Below, in pieces: positions 1 to 5,740 of a stretch of DNA of 49,363 nt (within the stretch, counting starts at the first letter, position 1; the number at the start of each line of letters is the position of its first letter). The notes below the pieces were generated by a model that did no database searches, was not told the origin of the DNA, and was given only the letters and a program-made list of their open reading frames with translations. Origin of the DNA: a virus; IMG/VR virus record IMGVR_UViG_3300038701_002017, positions 1-49,363 of that record; one strand, 5' to 3'. The position numbers were made by a program, and so were the translations under genes.

Positions 1-190
1 GGAAGGAGAAACCCGAAAAACCGCTATTTATGAGCTGGCTGAAGGGCGGGTTGTTGTTTGGTATAGCCCGTAATACGGGGCTTCCCGAGAGGTGCCTAAA
101 GTAGCTATATTTTGCAGCGTTGCAAAACGCACGAAACAGGCGTAAAAATAGGCCAGTTTCAGCAAAAAACCAACGCAAAGGACGGGCAAC

Positions 191-313
191 ATGAAGCACT
201 TTATTCTAATCATGGCGGTTATTTTGAGCGGTTGCGCGAGTTACGGCAAACGAATTGACCCGCAAGCTGTAATGAAGATCGAGCAAGGCAAAACAACAGA
301 GCAAGAAGTTTAA
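191..313 (+). pseudogene. Short lipoprotein fragment, BamE/SmpA-like
   Basis: The 40-residue product begins with a lysine-containing n-region, a hydrophobic stretch and the lipobox LSGC (Cys15), so export and lipidation are likely. The residues after it, KIEQGKTTEQEV, resemble the short conserved segment of SmpA/OmlA (BamE-type) lipoproteins, but the frame stops there. After a +1 shift the next residues (IKVLVGT) loosely continue the pattern, so it may be a frameshifted or truncated copy of a longer phage lipoprotein. It converges on the leftward gene ending at 520. The preceding 190 bases hold only very short frames and nothing else I recognise. The 206 bases that follow carry no convincing gene. 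Confidence 0.4.
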
Positions 314-519
314 TTAAAGTGCTTGTTGGTACGTCTTTACTGTTCTTATACTGCCTGCTCATATCAAAACCTTTTTCGTGGCATCAGGTAAATAAATCAC
401 ATAACAACCACAGCCAGCGGAACTTCGTCCGCCGCTGTATTGGCTATAACTCACTAAAAATACCCAAAACTTCTTTTTCTATAACTAGCGAGCTCCTCCG
501 GCTCATCAAAACCATGCTG

Positions 520-1023
520 TCAGCAAGGCTTATTATCATCAAATACGGGGGATAGCTCGTGTAACGCTACAAGATATATGGCTTTCGCTTTCAGCTTCTT
601 AGCGTGCTGCGGTGAATACTCGCAAATCAGCGCAATGTCTCGATCACAAATATCAATCGGCAGCTTATGTGCTTTGTAAATCGACCTTGGCAAAAACAGC
701 ATAAATAACAATGTTTGCGCTCGCGGCGAAAACTCAGTTGCTAATAATTTTGTGATTGCTTTTACTCGTTTTTCAATTGTTTCTGTTCTGACTGCGCCGG
801 TAGGCGGTTTGCTCTTGCCTTGAGGCCTGTCCTGCTTTGCGTTTACCTTGGTTTTGAAGCCAGCCGGGTTATAGTTTTTACACGTATTCGCGCTTGCAAG
901 TATGTTGCCGCCGCTCGTTGTTGCGTAATATTCAAAGTCACCACGATTTAGGTATGTTAAAAACGCCCACTTAGTTAAAAGATCTTCTGCTTTTTGAATC
1001 CTGTACTCAGTGCCAGTTGTCAT
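520..1023 (-). CDS. Hypothetical protein, last gene of leftward early operon (possible late regulator)
   Basis: This 167-residue protein is unrecognised. It has a basic, proline-rich linker around residues 60-85 and a mostly helical C-terminal half rich in Leu and Ala. An AGGT-type ribosome site lies just upstream of the ATG. It sits right after the NinG-like gene and ends the O-P-Nin style operon, the position that holds the late antiterminator Q in lambdoid phages. I infer a possible Q-like role only from position. No zinc fingers or clear helix-turn-helix are visible, so the function stays open. Confidence 0.6.
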   Translation of the reverse strand: MTTGTEYRIQKAEDLLTKWAFLTYLNRGDFEYYATTSGGNILASANTCKNYNPAGFKTKVNAKQDRPQGKSKPPTGAVRTETIEKRVKAITKLLATEFSPRAQTLLFMLFLPRSIYKAHKLPIDICDRDIALICEYSPQHAKKLKAKAIYLVALHELSPVFDDNKPC

Positions 1024-1031
1024 TGGTTTAC

Positions 1032-1436
1032 CTACTGATAAGATACAAAATCTAATATGCCCGTTTCGCCGTTACTTCTTCGCTCTGTTAAAACCTTTAG
1101 TTGCTCCCGGTAGTGCTTTGCAATTTCTTTTTCTTCGATCTTTGATATTTTTAACTTTGTGTTTTTCTTCTCGATTAAAATATCCTCCCGGCCTTGGCCG
1201 TATTTCTCGACAAACCATAAACCTGCTTCAGTCGGGTTTTCGTGCCACCACCTGTGGCATGTGTGGCACTTCGCTATTGCGTTATCCGCACACCAGCGTA
1301 TCGTCCTGTGCTTGCGAGAGTGGATATGGCTACACTCTACCCGGCCAACTCTTCCGCACCTCGCGCACGTATGATCAAACGCTAAGTGAATGCAGTCTGA
1401 AAAAGCTTTATCTGCTGGCGAGATTTTAATTCCCAT
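1032..1436 (-). CDS. NinG/Rap-like HNH-type recombination protein
   Basis: The product is about 134 residues when started at the ATG at 1436, which overlaps the end of the previous gene by 11 bases and has AGGG upstream. An N-terminal C-x-x-C pair (TCARCG) is followed by CSHIHSRKHRTIRW and by CHTCHRWWHENP, the zinc-binding and HNH-like layout of lambda NinG (Rap). Rap is a structure-specific endonuclease that acts on recombination intermediates. The C-terminal third is charged and probably helical. Its place near the end of an O-P operon matches the nin region. A longer frame extends upstream to 1505 but would overlap the preceding gene by 80 bases. Confidence 0.75.
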   Translation of the reverse strand: MGIKISPADKAFSDCIHLAFDHTCARCGRVGRVECSHIHSRKHRTIRWCADNAIAKCHTCHRWWHENPTEAGLWFVEKYGQGREDILIEKKNTKLKISKIEEKEIAKHYREQLKVLTERRSNGETGILDFVSYQ

Positions 1437-1764
1437 ACATGCCCTGCTCTCTGCGTACATTTGCAGACTTGGTGCGCCAAATATCAACCCGCCGCTCTGC
1501 AACATTCATTCGGTGCTTTAAAGATTCGCTGTTCTCTACAGCCACTTTCAGCCCCTCTAGCAACGCAATATAATCAGGGTGTGAGTAAGCATATGTTTCT
1601 CGCTCCTGACCCGTTTTAAACCCCTTGGCTTCGGCTTCAGCCATAAGAATTGCTTTCTTGCTTTTGCGAAACTCTCTTAAATACTCTGCTTCAGCCTTGG
1701 CTTTGGCACATGCCGGGATCGCTTCTCGCCAGTCGTGAATTAATCGCTCGATTGACTCACTCAT
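1426..1764 (-). CDS. Small helical phage protein of unknown function
   Basis: The start is fixed by an ATGA overlap with the stop of the preceding gene (1761-1763), giving 112 residues. The protein is highly charged and alpha-helical, with Ala/Lys/Glu runs in the first half and ALLEGLKVAVENSESLKHRMNVAERR in spaced heptads in the second half, which suggests a coiled coil. The pattern (ALLEGLK, then an IWR motif near the C-terminus) looks familiar from hypothetical proteins in phage early operons, but I cannot assign a function. Confidence 0.7.
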   Translation of the reverse strand: MSESIERLIHDWREAIPACAKAKAEAEYLREFRKSKKAILMAEAEAKGFKTGQERETYAYSHPDYIALLEGLKVAVENSESLKHRMNVAERRVDIWRTKSANVRREQGMYGN

Positions 1765-1919
1765 ACCCGGGTACTCTTGTTTAGCTTGTGACTCTCCATG
1801 TTCGACTTGATCCACTCTTCGCCGTTGTGCCGATAAACAAATCCATTCCGGCCAATCTTGTAATACTGAAAAGCGATAACGTGAGTCGCGTCTTCCGGTC
1901 TAGCTCTTGTGAATAGCAT
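1761..1919 (-). CDS. Small phage protein of unknown function
   Basis: The ATG at 1919 gives 52 residues, beginning MLFTRARPEDATHVIAF and ending in a stop that overlaps the next gene by ATGA. An alternative ATG lies at 1946 but increases the overlap with the upstream gene to 47 bases. The composition (aromatic-rich, with YYKIGRNGFVYRHNGEEW) is typical of the small beta-rich proteins in phage early operons. No catalytic motif is visible. Confidence 0.6.
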   Translation of the reverse strand: MLFTRARPEDATHVIAFQYYKIGRNGFVYRHNGEEWIKSNMESHKLNKSTRV

Positions 1920-2166
1920 TCCAAACGTACCCTTTGCTTGCGTCATAAATCTCTACCGCAAAGCCATGCTCTTGTAAGACTTCAAGATCCTGCTGTACTT
2001 CGATCTCCCACAAGTCCAGCTCAAGCCCAAGATCCAAAACGCTCGAATCGCGCTGCTTTTTCAAATGAAAATAAATCATTCTCTGAGTCTCGCTGAAGTC
2101 GATTAGCTCGCCCTTGCAGTCGTAAGGGCGAGCTTTCTCTGGCTTCTCGCAGATAAAACAATTCAT
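1900..2166 (-). CDS. Small protein with N-terminal zinc-knuckle-like motif and winged-helix-like body
   Basis: The 88-residue product starts at an ATG that overlaps the upstream stop (ATGA at 2163-2166). Cys3, Cys6 and a later Cys in the first 16 residues (CFICEKPEKARPYDC) suggest a small metal-binding knuckle. The rest, with QRMIYFHLKKQRDSSVLDLGLELDLWEIEVQQDLEVLQEHG, has the helix spacing of a winged-helix DNA-binding fold, such as those in phage operon regulators. That reading is an inference and the target is unknown. Confidence 0.65.
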   Translation of the reverse strand: MNCFICEKPEKARPYDCKGELIDFSETQRMIYFHLKKQRDSSVLDLGLELDLWEIEVQQDLEVLQEHGFAVEIYDASKGYVWNAIHKS

Positions 2167-2459
2167 GCCGATTTTCTCATTTTGACTTTGCCAGCAAGGT
2201 GCATTTCAAGTTTGGCAATAATCCCGTCAATGCTGTCATCGCTCGCCGCCTGCGTTGCTCTGGCGTATATCTCACCGCGCTTGAAATCCTTGTTGCCAGA
2301 GGTCTTGATATGCGCCTTGATTGCAGTGTCCAAAGCTGCCAGTTTTTTATCCCTTGCCGCTGTGTAAATATCAAGCCACGATTTCATTAGCAGTTCAGTG
2401 CGCGGGGTGCTTCTTGCCATCCCTACTCGTTGCCAGTAATCGGTTAGGTTTTTGCTCAT
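2163..2459 (-). CDS. Hypothetical small early protein
   Basis: This 98-residue protein begins at an ATG overlapping the stop of the P-like gene (ATGA at 2456-2459), so it is translationally coupled to it. It is basic and helical, with TDYWQRVGMARSTPRTELL near the start and a lysine-rich tail. I do not recognise a family. Its place directly behind the O- and P-like genes suggests a role in replication or in modulating the host at early times. Confidence 0.65.
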   Translation of the reverse strand: MSKNLTDYWQRVGMARSTPRTELLMKSWLDIYTAARDKKLAALDTAIKAHIKTSGNKDFKRGEIYARATQAASDDSIDGIIAKLEMHLAGKVKMRKSA

Positions 2460-3007
2460 GCCTCAGTCCTCACTTTTCGACTTCCCATTTTTCCCAGCAA
2501 ATCATTCATCACTGTTCGCACTTGATCTCGACCGAACTTTTTGGTGTGAGTTGTGCCACTAGGATTTTCGATTTGTGGCCGCTCTTGAATTTTGAATACT
2601 TCGCCTGCCGCGATTCGCCTTACAGCATTTTCATAAATCGGCTTGAATCGCTTTCTCGCCTCGCTCTCTGCAAGTTGCCGCAAATCAAACCTGTGTTGTG
2701 CGAATAAAACCCTGAAGGCTTCTGGCATCATATTCCATTGTGCAAGGATCAGAGCGCGATAGGTCGCCTCAAATTCTGGCAAGCCAAGATCAACTGCCTT
2801 CGGCTTGCAATGATTTCGCATGATATTCAAACTCATATACGTTGATCCCGAGTTCTTGAAGCCGTGAAATCCTTTGACCAACTGCGCTTCTGAAAACTCT
2901 GATAGTTCTCTTGCCCAATAATCAAACGACGAACTGCCAGCCATGCCGTATTGATTCTTGAAAGCCGAACCAAGTTCATCGGTTAAGAGCTGCCAAAGCT
3001 TGGTCAT
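2456..3007 (-). CDS. Replication protein P-like helicase loader
   Basis: The sequence MTKLWQLLTDELGSAF, then YWARELSEFSEAQLVKGF and a later EFEATYRALILAQW, matches the layout of lambda P family proteins. These recruit the host DnaB helicase to the origin-bound O complex. The ATG at 3007 gives 183 residues and a 32-base overlap with the O-like gene. An upstream ATG at 3160 has a better ribosome site (GGGGAG six bases away) and would give 234 residues, the usual length of P, but would overlap the O-like gene by 185 bases. Both starts stay open. Its partner O lies immediately upstream. Confidence 0.75.
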   Translation of the reverse strand: MTKLWQLLTDELGSAFKNQYGMAGSSSFDYWARELSEFSEAQLVKGFHGFKNSGSTYMSLNIMRNHCKPKAVDLGLPEFEATYRALILAQWNMMPEAFRVLFAQHRFDLRQLAESEARKRFKPIYENAVRRIAAGEVFKIQERPQIENPSGTTHTKKFGRDQVRTVMNDLLGKMGSRKVRTEA

Positions 3008-3773
3008 CGCCAGCAGGTGGGCTTGCGTCAATTTGCCGTTGAAGCTCTGCTGCGTATGCTGCGTTGTGCAGTGTTGCTTGCTCGATGGTTGATAGTTTCG
3101 GCTGGCTAGTGAATTGATTACCTGGCTTGCCGTTTTTGTTGCGATAGTTGAGTTTGGCATTTAGCGCTCCCCAAATTTGTTTTTTAGGTGTGTCTCTTAG
3201 CTCAAGATCAAGTTGCGGATATTCAGAAATCAAATCCAGATTCGGAAACAATTCTTTGTGCCGCTGAAAGTCTTTCTGGTTAACGTTGAATTGCTCACCG
3301 TGAAATGCGTAATCGTCCAAACCGCCGTCAGGCGTTGTGGTTTCTTGTTTTTCATTCCCTGTTCCCTGTTCCCTGCTCCCTGTTCCCTGTTCCTTTCCGC
3401 CAGTGATCTGTCCGTGATCGCTCACTGAATTATCAGTGATTGGCTTGAAGCCCTTTATTTTACTGGGGTTTGGGCGATTCACTTTTTGATGTTGAGTGAA
3501 ATTCAGTATATGTCCGTATTGCTTACCGTCAGTACCCGTAAAAAGCGTTAAATACCGGGATTTTTCAAGCTGTTTGAGCAATCCGTGAACACTCAGTGAT
3601 TGATCACTGAAAGGAAAAACGGCAGCTTTTACCAAAGCTTCATGCGCTTTGAAATAGCCTTCGTCATCCGAATGATTTAATAAACCTATTGCCAGAAGCT
3701 TTGTTTTATCGTCAAGCATTGCAATATCTTCATCAGTCCAAAACTCCGGCTTTATTGATCTAATTCTTGCCAC
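2976..3773 (-). CDS. Replication initiator, phage O-like
   Basis: The N-terminus (ARIRSIKPEFWTDEDI, residues 2-17) is the hallmark of a large set of phage replisome-organiser proteins with an N-terminal winged-helix domain. The domain continues to about residue 120. A low-complexity linker rich in EQGTG follows, encoded by heptamer repeats, and then a C-terminal region likely to contact the P-like loader. The GTG start at 3773 has a G-rich stretch just upstream. Length (265 residues) and gene order O then P are as in lambdoid phages. As in lambda, the candidate origin lies inside the gene. Confidence 0.75.
   Translation of the reverse strand: MARIRSIKPEFWTDEDIAMLDDKTKLLAIGLLNHSDDEGYFKAHEALVKAAVFPFSDQSLSVHGLLKQLEKSRYLTLFTGTDGKQYGHILNFTQHQKVNRPNPSKIKGFKPITDNSVSDHGQITGGKEQGTGSREQGTGNEKQETTTPDGGLDDYAFHGEQFNVNQKDFQRHKELFPNLDLISEYPQLDLELRDTPKKQIWGALNAKLNYRNKNGKPGNQFTSQPKLSTIEQATLHNAAYAAELQRQIDASPPAGDDQALAALNR
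3355..3609. other. Candidate phage replication origin inside the O-like gene
   Basis: Five tandem heptamers TTCCCTG (one with a single change) run from 3355 to 3389, followed by a degenerate sixth to 3396. Next to them are CAGTGAT boxes at 3401-3407 and about 3434-3440, GTGATCGCTCAC between them, and a perfect palindrome CAGTGATTGATCACTG at 3594-3609. Lambda places its origin iterons within the O gene, and these clustered repeats occupy the equivalent place. Function is inferred from repeat structure and position only. Confidence 0.45.
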
Positions 3774-3866
3774 ACCACCCCCTACGATCTTTTAAACGCC
3801 TTCCCTTGGTTGCTATGATGACCTTGCTACAAACCACCACAATCAACCAACAGAAGGACTTAAACT

Positions 3867-4070
3867 ATGTCAGCTTTCGACAATTAAAATATCGAAATCA
3901 CCTGTACCAACTGCCAGAAGAAAAACCCAAAAACTATCGGCTGGATTAAGCGAAACAAGGACTTTGTTTGCGCTTGTGGCACCCTGATTAGTCTCAAGTC
4001 TGAACATCTTCTCAAAGAGATCAGGAGTGCCGAGAAGCAGCTCTCTGACCTTACAAAGAATATCTTCTGA
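3867..4070 (+). pseudogene. Zinc-ribbon protein gene interrupted by an in-frame stop
   Basis: From the ATG at 3867, preceded by AAGGA eight bases upstream, the frame reads MSAFDN, then a TAA at 3885-3887. It then continues without further stops for 60 codons to the TGA at 4068-4070. The continuation contains two C-x-x-C-like pairs (CTNC and CACG) separated by about 21 residues, followed by a heptad-rich helix, the typical plan of small phage zinc-ribbon proteins. The paired cysteines argue that this strand is coding. It lies antisense between two leftward genes. Possible -35 TTGGTT and -10 TACAAA sequences lie upstream. A real nonsense mutation is the simplest reading. Confidence 0.5.
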
Positions 4071-4205
4071 CGCCGTACCAAGTGCTTTTTTGAGCTGCTG
4101 TAGACATGCGTCGAAATTCTGCTTGTCTAGCTCTAATTCAATGCTTTGTTCCGTCACGTCGAAACCCCTGTTTCATTGACTTTCATGTACAAAATTTGAT
4201 CAATT

Positions 4206-4227
4206 AAAAGCCCGGACGAATCCGGGC
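4206..4227 (-). terminator. Intrinsic terminator behind the Cro-like gene
   Basis: On the leftward strand the stem GCCCGGA / TCCGGGC with a four-base loop is followed by four T residues. It lies just past the stop of the regulator gene, where lambda has tR1. The same 18-base hairpin recurs at 46372-46389. Confidence 0.7.
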
Positions 4228-4233
4228 GGTTGA

Positions 4234-4440
4234 TTAAGCTGCTGAATCGGATGGGAAAAGAATTTCTTCTAGCGACATTTCCCCTCCGCTGGCCATCTCT
4301 AATCGCTTGGCTAATCTGGCGGAAACGTTGCCATTAGCTAAAGCAATTTGTTGAAAGTTGCCAAAGGTGGTTTCTGCATCAAGACAAACCGCCTCGATGC
4401 GCTCTTTTGGGTTCGATTTGTAAAATTTATATGGAGTCAT
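4234..4440 (-). CDS. Cro/YdaS-like DNA-binding regulator, leaderless
   Basis: The 68-residue product carries a helix-turn-helix-like segment (VCLDAETTFGNFQQIALANGNVSARLAKRLEMASGG) followed by EEILFP, close to the YdaS/Cro pattern in which the recognition helix is followed by a LAKRLE...GG and a short Leu-Phe-Pro tail. It likely binds the TTAGTG-type operators in the adjacent intergenic region. The leftward -10 box ends seven bases before the ATG, so transcription probably starts at or within a base of the start codon. That would make the mRNA leaderless, as for lambda cI from PRM. A longer frame to 4476 would run into the promoter and is unlikely. Confidence 0.7.
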   Translation of the reverse strand: MTPYKFYKSNPKERIEAVCLDAETTFGNFQQIALANGNVSARLAKRLEMASGGEMSLEEILFPSDSAA

Positions 4441-4447
4441 GAAGCGG

Positions 4448-4476
4448 ATTATTAGTGTTTTACTAACTCTTGTCAA
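4448..4476 (-). promoter_or_regulatory. Leftward early promoter
   Basis: Read on the minus strand this is TTGACA (4471-4476), a 17-base spacer, and AATAAT (4448-4453). An operator palindrome fills the spacer, so repressor binding would exclude RNA polymerase. It would drive the Cro-like gene and, past the terminator, the replication operon. Confidence 0.75.
4452..4466. promoter_or_regulatory. Operator 1
   Basis: TTAGTGTTTTACTAA is an imperfect 15-base palindrome in the spacer of the leftward promoter. It matches the site at 4620-4634 at 13 of 15 positions. Confidence 0.65.
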
Positions 4477-4490
4477 CAGTGTATCACTAA
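4476..4490. promoter_or_regulatory. Operator 2
   Basis: ACAGTGTATCACTAA keeps one full half-site (TCACTAA) and abuts the -35 box of the leftward promoter. It lies 24 bases from operator 1. Confidence 0.5.
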
Positions 4491-4594
4491 TTTTTATTAA
4501 CTTTTTTTGAGGCTACAATTGACAGTATGGAACTGAAGGATAATAGCTGTAAGTAGCCCCCCGTGTAATAACAATTACAAATTACTTTATAAAA

Positions 4595-4609
4595 TTAGTA
4601 TTTTACTAT
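4595..4609. promoter_or_regulatory. Operator 3
   Basis: TTAGTATTTTACTAT is a diverged copy of the operator palindrome that touches the -35 box of the rightward promoter. It lies 25 bases from operator 4. Confidence 0.5.
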
Positions 4610-4637
4610 TGACTAATAATTAGTGATTCACTAATAT
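4609..4637 (+). promoter_or_regulatory. Rightward early promoter
   Basis: TTGACT (4609-4614), a 17-base spacer and TAATAT (4632-4637) form a near-consensus sigma-70 promoter with the perfect operator in its spacer. Transcription would begin near 4644, about 26 bases before the first gene of the rightward operon. Confidence 0.8.
4620..4634. promoter_or_regulatory. Operator 4, perfect palindrome
   Basis: TTAGTGATTCACTAA is a perfect 15-base palindrome (odd centre) inside the rightward promoter spacer. It is the best copy of the set and defines the half-site TTAGTGA. Confidence 0.7.
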
Positions 4638-4669
4638 TACCACATCAACAACAAAACAAGGCCCATTCA

Positions 4670-4957
4670 ATGAATCTACAGCAAGCACTTATTCAGGATG
4701 ATCAAGACGCGGCAATCGAGCAGTTTGCCGAGGGGATTATTGACGATCTAAAGCAGTTCGGCGAGGCAACTTACTGGATTCGCTGTAAAGAAGAAACCCT
4801 GACGTTCTCAGAAGTAGTTGAATCATGGGATTGCGAAATGGACGAAGTGTTTAAAGCATTTCACATGATGAGTATCAGCTCTTTGCAAGTGCGCGTAGAA
4901 ATGAACAAGCACATTAAAAAGCTGGCTTATGAGATCGCAGAGAGGGCTTTTAAATGA
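4670..4957 (+). CDS. First gene of rightward operon, hypothetical
   Basis: The 95-residue acidic protein is not recognised. It contains DDLKQFGEATYWIRCKEETLTFSEVVESW and a helical C-terminus. An AAGG ribosome site lies ten bases before the ATG. Its stop overlaps the start of the next gene. As the first product of the operator-controlled rightward promoter it takes the place that cro has in lambda, but the sequence shows no clear helix-turn-helix, so I make no functional claim. Confidence 0.7.
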   Translation: MNLQQALIQDDQDAAIEQFAEGIIDDLKQFGEATYWIRCKEETLTFSEVVESWDCEMDEVFKAFHMMSISSLQVRVEMNKHIKKLAYEIAERAFK

Positions 4958-5310
4958 AAGATATTAACGAAATCATGGATAAGCACCAAGCTTGGCTGAA
5001 TGGCGCCGAAAGCGGCGAACGTGCCAACTTGAGGGGTGCCAACTTGAGGGGTGCCAACGGCAATCTCAAGGAAATCAAATCGTTATTTTTGGATACGTAC
5101 CCTGTCACCTATACCTCAGAAATTGTGCAGATAGGCTGTCAAAGGCATTCTATTTCAGAATGGTTTGAATTTGATGACGACACGATATCAAGAATGGACA
5201 GCAAAGCTATCAACTGGTGGGTCTCGCATAAAGACTTGATCAAGCTTTCAATTGAGCTGTCGCCAGCCACTCCGACAAAGACTCAGGAAAAAAGTGAGAA
5301 AGCGGCATGA
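4954..5310 (+). CDS. Small protein with pentapeptide-like repeat
   Basis: The 118-residue product has a short A(N/D)LRG-type repeat (ANLRGANLRGANGN, residues 25-38), then a unique domain with DTYPVTYTSEIVQIGCQRHSI. Short pentapeptide stretches of this kind precede a conserved body in several phage early proteins. Two and a half repeats are too few to form a full beta-helix. It overlaps its neighbours by four bases on each side (ATGA), so it is co-translated. Function unknown. Confidence 0.7.
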   Translation: MKDINEIMDKHQAWLNGAESGERANLRGANLRGANGNLKEIKSLFLDTYPVTYTSEIVQIGCQRHSISEWFEFDDDTISRMDSKAINWWVSHKDLIKLSIELSPATPTKTQEKSEKAA

Positions 5311-5417
5311 TCTGGATCGCTTTGTGGATAGCTGTTTTGGCTGGCCTTGTTTGGCTGGGTAAGAAATCAAAACAACGAAAGCCGTATTTCGGCAGGAGCA
5401 AAAACAATGAGTACTAA
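5307..5417 (+). CDS. Tiny single-pass membrane protein
   Basis: This 36-residue frame begins at an ATGA overlap with the preceding stop. Residues 2-18 form one strongly hydrophobic, tryptophan-rich segment (WIALWIAVLAGLVWLG), followed by a very basic tail (KKSKQRK), predicting an N-out, C-in membrane protein. The next gene starts within its last codons. Such micro-proteins are common in early operons and may act on the host membrane, but nothing identifies this one. Confidence 0.6.
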   Translation: MIWIALWIAVLAGLVWLGKKSKQRKPYFGRSKNNEY

Positions 5418-5682
5418 AATCGCGGTTTACATTGGAATAGGCAGATTAAACAAGGGATCGATTCACGCTCATGGAAGCCCTTACTCACTGGAAGAGGAAG
5501 TAGGGACAGTTTGCGGATCTGGTGGCACTGAAACCATGAAAATCTGCAACTCTGTTGTTGAACTCGGAGAATTACCAGATATCGACGCACTGGTTGAAAA
5601 ACGCCGCGAAGAATTAAAACAGGCAGAAAAAGACCGTCACGCCGAACGAATGGCAGAGCTAGACAAAATTCGGGCAGCTTGA
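5407..5682 (+). CDS. Hypothetical early protein with C-terminal charged helix
   Basis: The ATG at 5407 is preceded by AGGAG at good spacing and gives 91 residues. The N-terminal half looks beta-rich and contains CGSGGTETMKICNSV. The last 30 residues are a continuous charged helix (KRREELKQAEKDRHAERMAEL). No family is recognised. A hairpin with a T-run follows the gene. Confidence 0.65.
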   Translation: MSTKIAVYIGIGRLNKGSIHAHGSPYSLEEEVGTVCGSGGTETMKICNSVVELGELPDIDALVEKRREELKQAEKDRHAERMAELDKIRAA

Positions 5683-5699
5683 GGCAGCAACCCAAGTTT

Positions 5700-5729
5700 A
5701 GCGGTGAAGTTTGCAGTACCGCTCTTTTT
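5700..5729 (+). terminator. Terminator-like hairpin
   Basis: AGCGGT pairs with ACCGCT across a 12-base loop and is followed by CTTTTT. It separates the small leading genes from the helicase, so it could limit downstream transcription unless antiterminated. Confidence 0.45.
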
Positions 5730-5740
5730 AAAGGTGATTT

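Noticed and set aside
28-213. Leftward 61-codon frame at the left end
   Set aside because: It overlaps the lipoprotein start, has no ribosome site and no recognisable pattern.
319-555. Rightward 78-codon frame after the lipoprotein
   Set aside because: Non-ATG start, low-complexity hydrophobic and basic composition, and overlap with a better leftward gene.
3870-4157. Leftward 95-codon frame between the Cro-like and O-like genes
   Set aside because: It is antisense to the zinc-ribbon frame, whose paired cysteines and ribosome site are more convincing. It has no recognisable motif, though its GTG start does have an AGGGG nearby, so doubt remains.
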